A stretch of DNA of 64,000 bases, from contig DXIM01000008.1 in assembly GCA_019112895.1 (NCBI GenBank), positions 1-64,000 of the forward strand. Direction: 5' to 3'. Position numbers and translations under genes: made by a program. Of this stretch, positions 35,473 to 43,839 are shown piece after piece. Numbering within the stretch: position 1 is the stretch's first letter; each line of letters opens with the position of its first letter. This DNA comes from Candidatus Stackebrandtia faecavium. Its GTDB lineage: Bacteria > Actinomycetota > Actinomycetes > Mycobacteriales > Micromonosporaceae. The notes beneath the pieces were generated by a model. It was not told the DNA's origin. It did not search any database and saw only the letters and a program-made list of their open reading frames with translations.

Positions 35473-36165
35473 ATGATCACAATTGCGGATAATATTAGGC
35501 TCGCGGACATGGAAAAGGTTCCACGCATACGCGATCACGGCGGGTCTGACGTGGTTTCCCCGTTTTTGTCGCTTGAGGAGTCACGGCGGAGCAGGCGGAT
35601 CGAACCCGAGGTGATGCGATCGGCTGACGGCGATGGGGGCCAGGCGTCATCGCAGGCACAGACGAAGCGGCCCTGGTGGGCCCGGTGGGGGCGCCGAGGT
35701 CCTGAACCCAAGGCGATAACGCCGCCGCGGCCACGCGCCGCGCTACCGAGTGCGCCAGTGACACACGTCGACACCTCCATTGTGGAGGTATCGGATGTGG
35801 TGGGGTCCGTCTGCGGGGCCACGACGGACGTTGAGCCCGCTGAACCCGACTCGGCCGCCGGTCCGCCCGGCGGACCAGGCGATTCGTTCGGGGTGGCCGC
35901 CGTCAGTGTGGGGCCAGATCCGGCGCAGGCTCGAATGCGTAACGCATCGGATCCCGGCGTGCAAGTGGAGGCGACGTCTGCCGAACCGGCGCGCCAAACC
36001 ATGCCACTGCAGGAACCGCCCGCAGAGCAAGAGGTCTCGCCGGGCCGTAACGCCAGGGGTCACAACGCCGGTGGGGGCGCGGGGAAGCCCGCTACGGTCG
36101 GGCCGCGCAGGGTGTTTCGGGGTCCCAGCGCCTACCGAAGTTCGTCGAAGGCATCGACCAAGTAG
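35473..36165 (+). CDS. Disordered Pro/Ala/Gly-rich protein of unknown function
   Basis: 230 residues, or 218 from the ATG at 35509. No recognised domain. The sequence is low complexity and likely disordered: charged start (KVPRIRDHGGSDVVSPFLSLEESRRSRRIEPE), a KRPWWARWGRRGP patch (about 65-77), Pro/Ala-rich middle and GNARGHNAGGGAGKP end. It is divergent from mycP and lies before the glycine-zipper protein. Disordered Pro-rich proteins occur in ESX loci (EspI-like), which is weak support for a role. The opposite strand is also open over much of the gene, so this call is tentative. Confidence 0.45.
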   Translation: MITIADNIRLADMEKVPRIRDHGGSDVVSPFLSLEESRRSRRIEPEVMRSADGDGGQASSQAQTKRPWWARWGRRGPEPKAITPPRPRAALPSAPVTHVDTSIVEVSDVVGSVCGATTDVEPAEPDSAAGPPGGPGDSFGVAAVSVGPDPAQARMRNASDPGVQVEATSAEPARQTMPLQEPPAEQEVSPGRNARGHNAGGGAGKPATVGPRRVFRGPSAYRSSSKASTK

Positions 36166-36384
36166 CGATCGCGCGCCAAGACTCGACTACGCAGTGGTAC
36201 GACTACTGTCCGAAATCGCTGGTGTCGTCGCGGGGTAATGGGATGTGCAGCGTGGCTGCCCTCACTCCATGACGGAAGGTGAGTTCGGTGTAGCGGGGTT
36301 CCTTCGCTGGTGTGAGGCAATTGAATGCCAGGGCAGATATCGATATGCTTTAGCTTCCCCGGGTTTGCGATGTTCGGAGTTTTC

Positions 36385-37518
36385 ATGGTCACCTTTGCAC
36401 AGTTGCGCAGCATGGACACGTCTAAGTTGTCTTCGGCGGCGGACACGGCGCAGTCGTTGTCCAAGGTCATGGCGGACAACGCCGATGCCGTCTCGTCTGC
36501 GGCAGAGATTTCCGACGGCACCTGGGACGGCATGGACAAGGATGCCGCGACCGAGCTTGTGCGGATCATGGCGGCGCCGCTCGGTGATGTGTCGGATATG
36601 GCCAGTAAGGTCAGTTCGGCGCTGGACACATTGGTGGGCAAGCTGGAACAAGCCAAATCGCGGCTGCAGGATGCGTTCGATCTCGTGGCCGGCACGGGCA
36701 TCACAATCAGCGGCGACGGCACGGTGACCACACCGGTGGTGTCGGACCCGGGGGTCGCCGCCGTCAACGAGATGCGTGCGCAGGATGCGCGTTTCGCCAT
36801 TGACGATGCCCTTCGCATCGCGAATGAGGCTGACGAAAAGGCCGTGGACGACTTGGCTTCGGCCGGCGAAGCCACCGCACCGGTCGTTGCTGGGGCGTTG
36901 GCGAGCGCGTTCTCAAACCTCTCGACAGCTGCGGGGCGATTCGGCAACCTCGCCAAATTCGAGGAACGTGCGCTCAAACGGTTCGCACCACGCGGTCCCG
37001 ATGGCAGATTCATTTCTCCCAACTCTATGTCGCGTTGGGAACAAGCGTTGGCGGCGACCAAGGATCCTAACTATGTCGCCAAGCCAGGTCAGGCGGGCAA
37101 TGCCGCCAAATGGGCCAAATGGGGCAAATTGTCCAAACTGGGTACCCCGCTCAGTGCCGCCTCTGGGGTCGCCAGTCAGATTGCCGATGACTGGAACCGC
37201 AATGACCTCAGCACGACCGCGAAAACGACCCGTGCCGCCTACAACGGCGCAGTCAGTGGTGCGAGTGCTGCCGCTGGAGGGTGGGCCGGCGCCCAGGTTG
37301 GTGCGGCTACCGGTGCCGCTATCGGGTCCGTCGTGCCCGGCGTCGGCACCGCCGCCGGCGCCGTGATCGGGGGCATCGTCGGTGGAATCGGTGGTGGCGC
37401 GGGTATGGGGATGCTGGGTAACTCGGCAGCTGAAGCTACTGTGGACACTGTTGGCAATGCGGCCGATTCGGTGGCCAGCGGCGTCTCGTCGGCATGGCAC
37501 GCCGTCACCCCGTGGTGA
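36385..37518 (+). CDS. WXG100-like FAQL protein with glycine-zipper C-terminus, candidate ESX effector
   Basis: 377 residues from the ATG at 36385, with GGAG five bases upstream; earlier ATGs lack a site. The N-terminal 110 residues are helical (FAQLRSMDTSKLSSAADTAQSLSKVM, TWDGMDKDAATELVRIM, SSALDTLVGKLEQAKSRLQDAFDLV), with a W-D-G turn and the same FAQL start as the 26556 gene. A middle part (about 165-270) contains FEERALKRFAPRGPDGRF and KWAKWGKLSKLG. The C-terminal region (about 285-360) is a glycine zipper of GxxxG-type runs (GASAAAGGWAGAQVGAATGA, VIGGIVGGIGGGAGMG). Glycine-zipper tails occur in pore-forming type VII toxins, so an effector role is plausible but unproven. Confidence 0.75.
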   Translation: MVTFAQLRSMDTSKLSSAADTAQSLSKVMADNADAVSSAAEISDGTWDGMDKDAATELVRIMAAPLGDVSDMASKVSSALDTLVGKLEQAKSRLQDAFDLVAGTGITISGDGTVTTPVVSDPGVAAVNEMRAQDARFAIDDALRIANEADEKAVDDLASAGEATAPVVAGALASAFSNLSTAAGRFGNLAKFEERALKRFAPRGPDGRFISPNSMSRWEQALAATKDPNYVAKPGQAGNAAKWAKWGKLSKLGTPLSAASGVASQIADDWNRNDLSTTAKTTRAAYNGAVSGASAAAGGWAGAQVGAATGAAIGSVVPGVGTAAGAVIGGIVGGIGGGAGMGMLGNSAAEATVDTVGNAADSVASGVSSAWHAVTPW

Positions 37519-37695
37519 CGACCAGTATGGGATGCTGCGCAGTGGCGCACTACACGTTGTTCCGCGCCCCGAACACGACCGAAGCCGGTCCGGCGCAGTA
37601 GGGCCATGGTCGCCCTCTCGCGGTAGACCTATAGTTTTGACCGAGAACCACACGGTCGTCGGCAGGCAACGGAAACCCTGCGAGCGGAATGGAAG

Positions 37696-38184
37696 GTGAA
37701 GACTCTGTCCCTCATCGAGTACCGGCATCCTAGGGCCGATTTCACGTTGCCGCTCCCGGCGCAATGGCAGCTGTCGGAAGACATCCAGCCGCACGTGGCC
37801 CTCGTGGTGGTGGAACCGCCGAAGGATGGGGGGTTTCGGGCCAACCTGGTCGTGACCGTCGAACCACTGGCGGCGAACGCCGATCTCCAGGTGTGGCAGG
37901 ACGCGACCGAGCGCCACCTTCCTGACAACCTCTCCCAGTTCATGCTGCTGGATCGGGAACTGTTGACCGACGGGCCATATCCGATCGTGCGTCGCCTGGC
38001 GCACCACGAAGGCGACGGTCAATACGCGGTGACGATGGAGCAATGGGCGATGGCGGAAGCCGGCTACGGCTACGTCATCACGTTTTCGGCCGGCACGCTG
38101 GAATACGACGCTTACGCTGATCTCGCCGCCGAAGCCGCGACCAAATTCGTCCCTGGAAGCCCTCGACTCGGTGAGGACTCATGA
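37696..38184 (+). CDS. LpqN/DcrB-like domain protein
   Basis: 162 residues from a GTG. The sequence follows the DcrB/PsbP-like fold of LpqN/LpqT-type proteins: FTLPLPAQWQLSEDIQPHVALVVVEPP, FRANLVVTVEPL, WQDATERHLPDNLSQFMLLDREL, PIVRRLAHHEG, VTMEQWAM and GYVITFSAGTLEYDAY. Unlike LpqN it has no signal peptide, so it is cytoplasmic. It overlaps the EspG-like gene by ATGA and follows the glycine-zipper protein, so it could be a chaperone, adaptor or immunity-type partner; this is inferred from position only. Confidence 0.65.
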   Translation: MKTLSLIEYRHPRADFTLPLPAQWQLSEDIQPHVALVVVEPPKDGGFRANLVVTVEPLAANADLQVWQDATERHLPDNLSQFMLLDRELLTDGPYPIVRRLAHHEGDGQYAVTMEQWAMAEAGYGYVITFSAGTLEYDAYADLAAEAATKFVPGSPRLGEDS

Positions 38185-38915
38185 ATGTGCGCTTTGCCCC
38201 CGAAACGGGGGAGTTCCTCATGGATCAGTCCGCCTTCGACCAGTTGATCAATTGGGCGGCCGCCGGGGACCCGCCGGGGCCGGAACTTGAAGAATTCCGG
38301 CAAGCCGGGGTCATCTCTGCCGATGGACTCCATGACACGCTCGTACCGCCGATCACCGCGGTCATGGACCCTTCGTGCCAGCTGCGCATCGACGTGTTCG
38401 ATCACGACGGTTCCGAACGCTGCGCGGACGGCTGGCTCAACGGGAACACAGGTGCGCTGTTGGCCGACCGGGCGAGCGGCATGAGGCATTTCTTCGAGGT
38501 GCATCCGACGCTGATCCCCGCCGTGGTTGCCAAGCTGGTGAAATTGCAGCCCCGCCCGCGGTTCACGAGCGAGACCGAGCCGTTGTTGATGCCGCGTTCC
38601 TCCCTGGAAGGGCTACTGGGCGGCAGCGTGGCCGAACGCGAAGCGGCCGCGTCTCGGTTCACGTCGACGGGGGACGCGCCACATCCCGTGATCGATGTGT
38701 TGGTGCCGGGCCCCTGGCGCCGATGGTCGGTGACATCTATGTGGGTGGAACCGTCGGGGCGGCCCGCATCTTATGGGCTCCAAGTCATCGACACCGACCA
38801 GGGTATGTGGCGCTGCGAGGCATCGGGAGTCGACGCGTCGCTGTGGCCCACGCGCAGTACCGATGTGTGGCGGGCGCTGACCCGGCTACTTCCCGACGAA
38901 GTCGAAGAACCCTAA
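38181..38915 (+). CDS. EspG-like ESX-associated protein
   Basis: 244 residues. Alternating helix and strand segments: LMDQSAFDQLINWAAAGDPPGPELEEFRQAGVI, DTLVPPITAVMDPSCQLRIDVFDHDGSERCADGWLN, FFEVHPTLIPAVVAKLVKLQPRPRF, and a C-terminal RRWSVTSMWVEPSG strand region. This resembles the actinobacterial EspG-type family of cytoplasmic chaperones that bind PPE/WXG100-like substrates before export. The similarity is by pattern only. Coupled to the LpqN-like gene, and close to the glycine-zipper protein, its possible client. Confidence 0.55.
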   Translation: MNVRFAPETGEFLMDQSAFDQLINWAAAGDPPGPELEEFRQAGVISADGLHDTLVPPITAVMDPSCQLRIDVFDHDGSERCADGWLNGNTGALLADRASGMRHFFEVHPTLIPAVVAKLVKLQPRPRFTSETEPLLMPRSSLEGLLGGSVAEREAAASRFTSTGDAPHPVIDVLVPGPWRRWSVTSMWVEPSGRPASYGLQVIDTDQGMWRCEASGVDASLWPTRSTDVWRALTRLLPDEVEEP

Positions 38916-38940
38916 CGGTCCGGGGGCCATTCCGCGGCGG

Positions 38941-39237
38941 CTACTTGCCGCCGGCCGCGTTCATTCCCTCGGTTTGCGCATCTTCATTGGTGGCATGGTC
39001 TTGCCCCGCGGCGGTGGTGCCGTCTCCGGCACGCGTCACTTCGGAAGCGACCGCGTGACAGACCTCTTGCCACGCGTTAGCGATTCCGTCCATGACACCA
39101 GGCGTGTTCAGTCCGGGTGTCTCACATTCCAGGCCGCCTTTGAGCCCGTCAAAATCGGAGCGGATCTTTTCACCGAGGGCGGTGATCTGGGAGCCGGTTG
39201 CTTCGATCCCTGACGTATCGGCTGTAACGTCGTTCAT
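38941..39237 (-). CDS. Second EspC-like small ESX-associated protein
   Basis: 98 residues: NDVTADTSGIEATGSQITALGEKIRSDFDGLKGGL, a Pro-containing turn (ECETPGLNTPG), then VMDGIANAWQEVCHAVASEVTRAGDGTTAAGQDHATNED. Two helices without signal peptide, as in the PF10824/WXG100 group. The ATG has GGAAGGAAC upstream. It is downstream of eccB on the same strand and convergent with the EspG-like gene. Confidence 0.7.
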   Translation of the reverse strand: MNDVTADTSGIEATGSQITALGEKIRSDFDGLKGGLECETPGLNTPGVMDGIANAWQEVCHAVASEVTRAGDGTTAAGQDHATNEDAQTEGMNAAGGK

Positions 39238-39364
39238 CGCGTTCCTTCCGGGGCTAATGGTGGTATCGCCGTGGCCGACAGGGGACGATCGTTGGTTCAG
39301 TCAGCCGGACTGGCGCACGTGTCTAAAGATTAGTGGAGATCGATCAAAACCAAAAGTTGCCTGC

Positions 39365-40726
39365 CTATTCGATCTCAAACGGCACCTGCTTGCGGACCGC
39401 GTCCGGATCGAGCGCCGGTCCCGTCGGCACCAGCGAGATCAGGGATGCCAACACCGGCGTGGGCTGGACCTTCGAGAAACCGAGCCGGTCGACGGCGTCG
39501 TCGGCCAACGCATACTTCGCCCCCTGATCGGTGAGCAGGTAGATGGTGCCGTCCTTGGCGCTGGTGGTGCCTACTTCGCGCACCAGGGCCGCCTTACCGC
39601 CGGGGATCCAGAAATGTTCCGCGGTGCTCACCTCGTCATCTTCGTTGACGGGACTGAACACGGTCGGTGCCGTAACGGCTTCGGGAGGCTCGTCGTACAC
39701 GGCGAAGGAGATCGGTTCGTCATCAGTGGCCACGGCGCACAAGACCGCGTCCGTTTCGACATCGGCCAGTGCCGGAATCTTCTGCGGGAAGTCGGCCGGT
39801 TCCAGGTTCGCGGTGCCGATCTCTTCGAGCTCAGACGCCGAGATCGTGCGCGGCTCCACGGTGTCGCCTTCACTCAACAATGCAATCGTGGTCTCGCCGA
39901 CGGGGGCCAGACCGCCCGTGGACAGGACGTAAGTCTGCCCGCCGGTGGCAAAGAAGTCGCCGTATTCGGCGTCCTCCCCGCCGACTTCTCCCGCGTCCTT
40001 GCCGGACTTTTTGATCGTGGGCGGCGCCAAGTCGGAGCCCGATTGGATCGCGTTGATAAAGGCGTTGCTGACCGGAACCGCCTGCTTGGGGTCCAAGCCG
40101 ATCGACAGCAGGGATCGGGTGTCCTCGACGAGATGCTTCTCGTCGTTCCACAGCAGGTAGTAATCGTCGCTGGTTTTGACGATCACCGACGGCATGTCGA
40201 AAACCGCGTCGGTGGTGGGGGCGCTGACGATGACATGGCTTTCGCGTTTCGTGTTGTCATAAGCGCCGGGCGCGCTGCAGACCTGCCACGGTAGGCCGAC
40301 GAGGTCCTCGGGCGCCGGGATCGCGGGTGGGGCGTCGGCGATGCCCAGCTCCCATCCCCGGTCGACGCCATCAAGGTCCGCGCTTTCCACCTGGGTTACT
40401 TCGTCGTCGGCGGCGATGAGCTTCGCGGAGGCGAGATTCTTGACCGGGTACAGCGTCTCCTGCATATAGACGTAAACGGTCCCCGTATCGGTGTTGAGGA
40501 CGACGTGCCCTTCCTGTTTCCAGTTGTCGTTCCCGGCGGGAATGAAGATCCCGATCACCCAGAATCCGGCGAAGATCAACAGGGCCAACAAGGTGCCGCC
40601 CAGCACCGAGTAACGACTGCGCCGCATGGGTAGTTCGACGGCGTCGGGGTTGGTCGACATCATCGCCGAAATGATGCGGCGCGTGACGAACAGGTACGCC
40701 TCAACCAGTTCTTTCCGCGTTCTCAT
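39365..40726 (-). CDS. eccB: Type VII secretion protein EccB
   Basis: 453 residues. A short cytoplasmic start (RTRKELVEAYLFVTRRIISAM, as usual for EccB) is followed by one membrane segment (YSVLGGTLLALLIFAGFWVIGIFIP, about 40-64), then a large extracytoplasmic domain with GTVYVYMQETLYPVKNLASAKLI, PEDLVGLPWQVCSAPG, FWIPGGKAALVREV and GTIYLLTDQGAKYALAD. EccB is a core ESX channel component with an ATPase-like extracellular part. It is separated from the other ecc genes by about 6 kb of substrate-type genes. Confidence 0.93.
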   Translation of the reverse strand: MRTRKELVEAYLFVTRRIISAMMSTNPDAVELPMRRSRYSVLGGTLLALLIFAGFWVIGIFIPAGNDNWKQEGHVVLNTDTGTVYVYMQETLYPVKNLASAKLIAADDEVTQVESADLDGVDRGWELGIADAPPAIPAPEDLVGLPWQVCSAPGAYDNTKRESHVIVSAPTTDAVFDMPSVIVKTSDDYYLLWNDEKHLVEDTRSLLSIGLDPKQAVPVSNAFINAIQSGSDLAPPTIKKSGKDAGEVGGEDAEYGDFFATGGQTYVLSTGGLAPVGETTIALLSEGDTVEPRTISASELEEIGTANLEPADFPQKIPALADVETDAVLCAVATDDEPISFAVYDEPPEAVTAPTVFSPVNEDDEVSTAEHFWIPGGKAALVREVGTTSAKDGTIYLLTDQGAKYALADDAVDRLGFSKVQPTPVLASLISLVPTGPALDPDAVRKQVPFEIE

Positions 40727-41142
40727 GAGCTGACTGCAGGTGCCTTTCTGATCGCCGGCCGCCTACGTGGGGTGGGGGCCGTTTAAGGGGGACGCTTCGT
40801 GAACGACTGCCGTGGCGTTGCGTGGTGACGTTCGTGGTGCTCGGTAGGGCATGCCCGCTGAACCGATGCGAAGCGCGAGTCAAGATTATCGTAGCGGTCG
40901 ATGTAGTTAAACAGTTCGCTGTGGACTTGTGATTGAGCGGTGTGGTCGCGACCGTCGTCGGGGTTGTATTGATGCCGGTCATCGCTGCACCCCGATGCGT
41001 GGCTGCATGGGGGTGCGATGCTGTGCGCTGCTTCTGATATCGGCGATGGTTTCGCAATGTGACGTCGACCTGACGGCCAGTGCGGTTCGATATCGCCGGC
41101 ATGATTGACTTTGCCGGTGCTGCTGTTGAGAGTCGGGATTGG
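40727..41142. other. Divergent promoter region of eccB and the MFS gene
   Basis: About 415 bp. No credible gene. It contains an imperfect stem-loop (40980-40993 with 41010-41020, GCACCCC/GGGGTGC core) near the MFS side and an A+T-richer patch at 40880-40930. Confidence 0.4.
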
Positions 41143-42408
41143 ATGACAATGTCGCCGCGCTGGCTCGTGGTCCGTTTGCGTATTTCCGGCGCGATGAGTG
41201 CGCTGGGCAACGGCATGACCGGTGTGGCGGTCACGGTCTACTTGGCTACGGTGCTTCCTGCGCAGTGGGTGGGCGTAGCGTTGACGGCCCTGAGCCTCGG
41301 CATGTTGTTCTCGTTCGCACACGGGGGCCACTACGCCGATACACACGGCCGCGTGCGGATCATGATCGTCGCCGACCTCGTTCGCGCCGCGGCGACGCTC
41401 ACCGTCGTGGCGGCGGCTCTGGCACCCACAGTCGCGACCGCGGTGTTGCTGGCTGTTGTCGGCTGCCTGGCCAATGGGCTCGCCGTCGGCTATTACCGGC
41501 CCTCCCTCGCCGCTTATTGGTCGTCAGTGGTTCCCGCCGATGCGCTTGCCGACACCTTGGCGGAAAACAGCATCATCAATCGGATTGGCCTGGCAGCGGG
41601 GGCTGGACTGGGCGGCGCATTCATCGCCATGTCACAGCCGGCCATTGTTTTGGCGATCGATGCGGGCACATTCGTGGTCAGCGCGGTCATCGTCATCGGG
41701 TTGCGCGACGCGCGGGAGCTGCCGGCGCGCACAGACCGGTCGGCCGGGGCGCAAATCGTGAACCTGGTGCGTCTGGATCGCCAATGGGCCGGGTTGTTCA
41801 CGGTGGCGGCCCGCGTCGGATGGATGCCGAGGTTGTTGGCGGTCGGGATCGCAATGTCGGTGGTGACGGCGCTGCACAACGTCGTCATGCCCATTGTGTT
41901 GACACAGCGGTATACACCAGCCGCCGTCGGGGTGTTTCTCACCCTTCCCGTGTGGGCATTGCTGGCCGGCAGCGTGGCGAGTCGATTTTGGCGCCGTGCC
42001 AAATACATCGGTGTGCTCGATTGGTGGGGTAAGACCGGCTCATCGGTCAGCGGACTGTTCTTGGCGGCGGGCGTGCCGATCGGCGTGAGCGTCGCCTGCA
42101 ACACCAGTGGTTCGTTGGCGCAGGCAACGGCCGACCCGAAGATCTCGGCTTTCGTGGGGCGCGCGTATCCCGAGAGTGAACGCGGCCAGATCTTCGCCGC
42201 GCAGATGGGTGCCTCCTCCTCACTGGGGGCGGTGGGGATGCTGCTTGCCTCACTGTTGATGACAGTCGCGACGCCAACGCACGCCCTTGTCATCGCTTCT
42301 GCTGCTGGGATCGGCATTACCGCCGTACTTCTGGTGTCGAAGGCATACCTGCGGCTCGCGCTCGACGGTCGCTCCACTGCCGTCACGGAGGCTGGAGTCT
42401 CCACTTAG
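41143..42408 (+). CDS. Major facilitator superfamily transporter
   Basis: About 421 residues using the ATG at 41143; the frame is open from 41080 and the start is uncertain. About twelve membrane segments. The loop between segments 2 and 3 reads GGHYADTHGRVRIMI, the MFS A-motif (GxxaDrxGrrr). Near the end, AYPESERGQIFAAQMGASSSLGAVGM is typical of the DHA/MFS_3 exporter branch. It probably exports a small molecule. It is outside the ESX gene set and may be unrelated. Confidence 0.88.
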   Translation: MTMSPRWLVVRLRISGAMSALGNGMTGVAVTVYLATVLPAQWVGVALTALSLGMLFSFAHGGHYADTHGRVRIMIVADLVRAAATLTVVAAALAPTVATAVLLAVVGCLANGLAVGYYRPSLAAYWSSVVPADALADTLAENSIINRIGLAAGAGLGGAFIAMSQPAIVLAIDAGTFVVSAVIVIGLRDARELPARTDRSAGAQIVNLVRLDRQWAGLFTVAARVGWMPRLLAVGIAMSVVTALHNVVMPIVLTQRYTPAAVGVFLTLPVWALLAGSVASRFWRRAKYIGVLDWWGKTGSSVSGLFLAAGVPIGVSVACNTSGSLAQATADPKISAFVGRAYPESERGQIFAAQMGASSSLGAVGMLLASLLMTVATPTHALVIASAAGIGITAVLLVSKAYLRLALDGRSTAVTEAGVST

Positions 42409-43019
42409 TGTTTGGAGGGAAAGCGGGTGCCGTGGGCCTTCTGACGTGGGTGGTTCCCGGACCGAGACCCGTTGAGGTTGCGGCGTCACGACACCCCGGC
42501 CCGGCGTGTGGATACGGCGGTAGCACTCAGCGGGAGGAGGGGGTCGGTCGCCTTGTCGGTGCCGTGTTCAGTTCGTCCTCCGCGCACGGCAGCGGTACCC
42601 ATGGGTCGCCCGAACAGGTGTCATCCGGCACGCAGATGGGGTCGCCGTCGCAGGGGGCGGTGCTCACGGCTTCGGCAGCGGGTTCCTGGGCCGCCGCGCC
42701 GAGAATCGCAAGACTGTGATCGCCCGGACTGAGGCCGCAGAGCTGGGCGGGTTCGCAACCGTGCCAAGACGGTCGCAGACTCGCGTTCTAAGTCGACAGA
42801 CTAGGGCGAGATGTCAAGCGAAGCCAATACGACAATAAGGAGTATCCGAACTAGGCCTATGGGTGGTCTATATGTCTAGTCGGTCTGGGTGCTGATACCC
42901 GCAGATGTGTGCAAAAGCGAGAGTTGGTATCGAGTATGCTCCCGTGTTTCCGCATGTCGGTAACATGACACCGCCAACGTCCCGTTCGCGTGTCCGTGAA
43001 TACGGGCTATTGTCGTCGC
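42409..43019. other. Intergenic region with one cryptic minus-strand frame
   Basis: About 610 bp. Plus-strand frames have no support. A minus-strand frame (42527-42797) without a usual start has good codon use and is discussed among the findings. The distal part (42790-42900) is A+T-rich. Confidence 0.4.
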
Positions 43020-43577
43020 ATGAGGATGATCGACCAGGCTGAGGCACGCGCGCGAGCCGACGAGATCAGCGATGTCTACGTGGAAACGTTTTCGGGTCCG
43101 CCATGGAACAAAGCACGGACGTATAGCCAAGAGCAGATCCGCGACGGCTTCCGCGCGCGTTTCGTCGACGACATCCCACGGCCCGGTTTCGCGGCAGTAG
43201 TTGCGGAAATGGATGGTCGCATCACGGGATTCGCCAATGGTTGGGTGACCCAGGCTCCCTTTCGGGAGGACCGGGCTTATCCGAAAGTGGCGCTGCAGCT
43301 CGGCGTCGGGCGAGTCGAACTGCTATTGATCGGCGCTTTCGAAGTCGATGAGCTGGCGGTCCTACCGCAATACCGGGGAAACGGGCATGGTCGCGCACTG
43401 CTGGGTGCGCTGGTGCGTCGTGCGGCACCTCAGAACAGGGCATGGTTGCTGACGTGGTCGGGCGTGCCCGACGTCATCGCGTTCTATGAACACATCGGCT
43501 GGAAGCGGGTGGTCCCGTTGGCGGATGTGGATACCGACATCGTGATCTTTACTCCTGGCGACCATCCGCAACGGTGA
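43020..43577 (+). CDS. GNAT N-acetyltransferase
   Basis: 185 residues from the ATG at 43020; no ribosome site is visible, so the transcript may be leaderless. The fold is clear: AVVAEMDGRITGFANGWV, then FEVDELAVLPQYRGNGHGRALLGALVRRA (V-x-x-x-Y-R-G-x-G acetyl-CoA loop), then AWLLTWSGVPDVIAFYEHIGWKRV. Substrate unknown. It is followed by a region with short palindromes. Confidence 0.9.
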   Translation: MRMIDQAEARARADEISDVYVETFSGPPWNKARTYSQEQIRDGFRARFVDDIPRPGFAAVVAEMDGRITGFANGWVTQAPFREDRAYPKVALQLGVGRVELLLIGAFEVDELAVLPQYRGNGHGRALLGALVRRAAPQNRAWLLTWSGVPDVIAFYEHIGWKRVVPLADVDTDIVIFTPGDHPQR

Positions 43578-43839
43578 CACCGTCATGGGCGTTTCACAAC
43601 CTATTTTGGTCAGATGGATAGAGGCCAATGTTGCATATATATCCATAATGGATAGTACGAATAAGAATATGAACGCACCTTTGGTCAGTACATGAGCAGC
43701 TTCACGGCTGTGATCAACGCGATGGCGGGATTGGCTTGTCCGGTGGTCAATGACATCCATACGGGAGCCCAGCGACAACCATCGGTCGTGCACCCCCGTG
43801 CCGGGGTAAGGAAGCCATAAAGGACTCGGGGGTTCGCGA
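43578..43839. other. A+T-rich intergenic region with ATGGATA repeats
   Basis: About 260 bp between the GNAT and the convergent MocR-like gene. It contains a perfect 15-bp inverted repeat and further copies of the same 7-mer. No gene was recognised. Confidence 0.4.
43640..43654. repeat. Perfect 15-bp inverted repeat (TATCCAT-A-ATGGATA)
   Basis: The 7-base arms are exact complements around one base. An additional ATGGATA lies at 43614-43620. TTTGGTCAG also occurs twice nearby (about 43604 and 43680). It is not adjacent to a gene start on either side. Confidence 0.6.
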
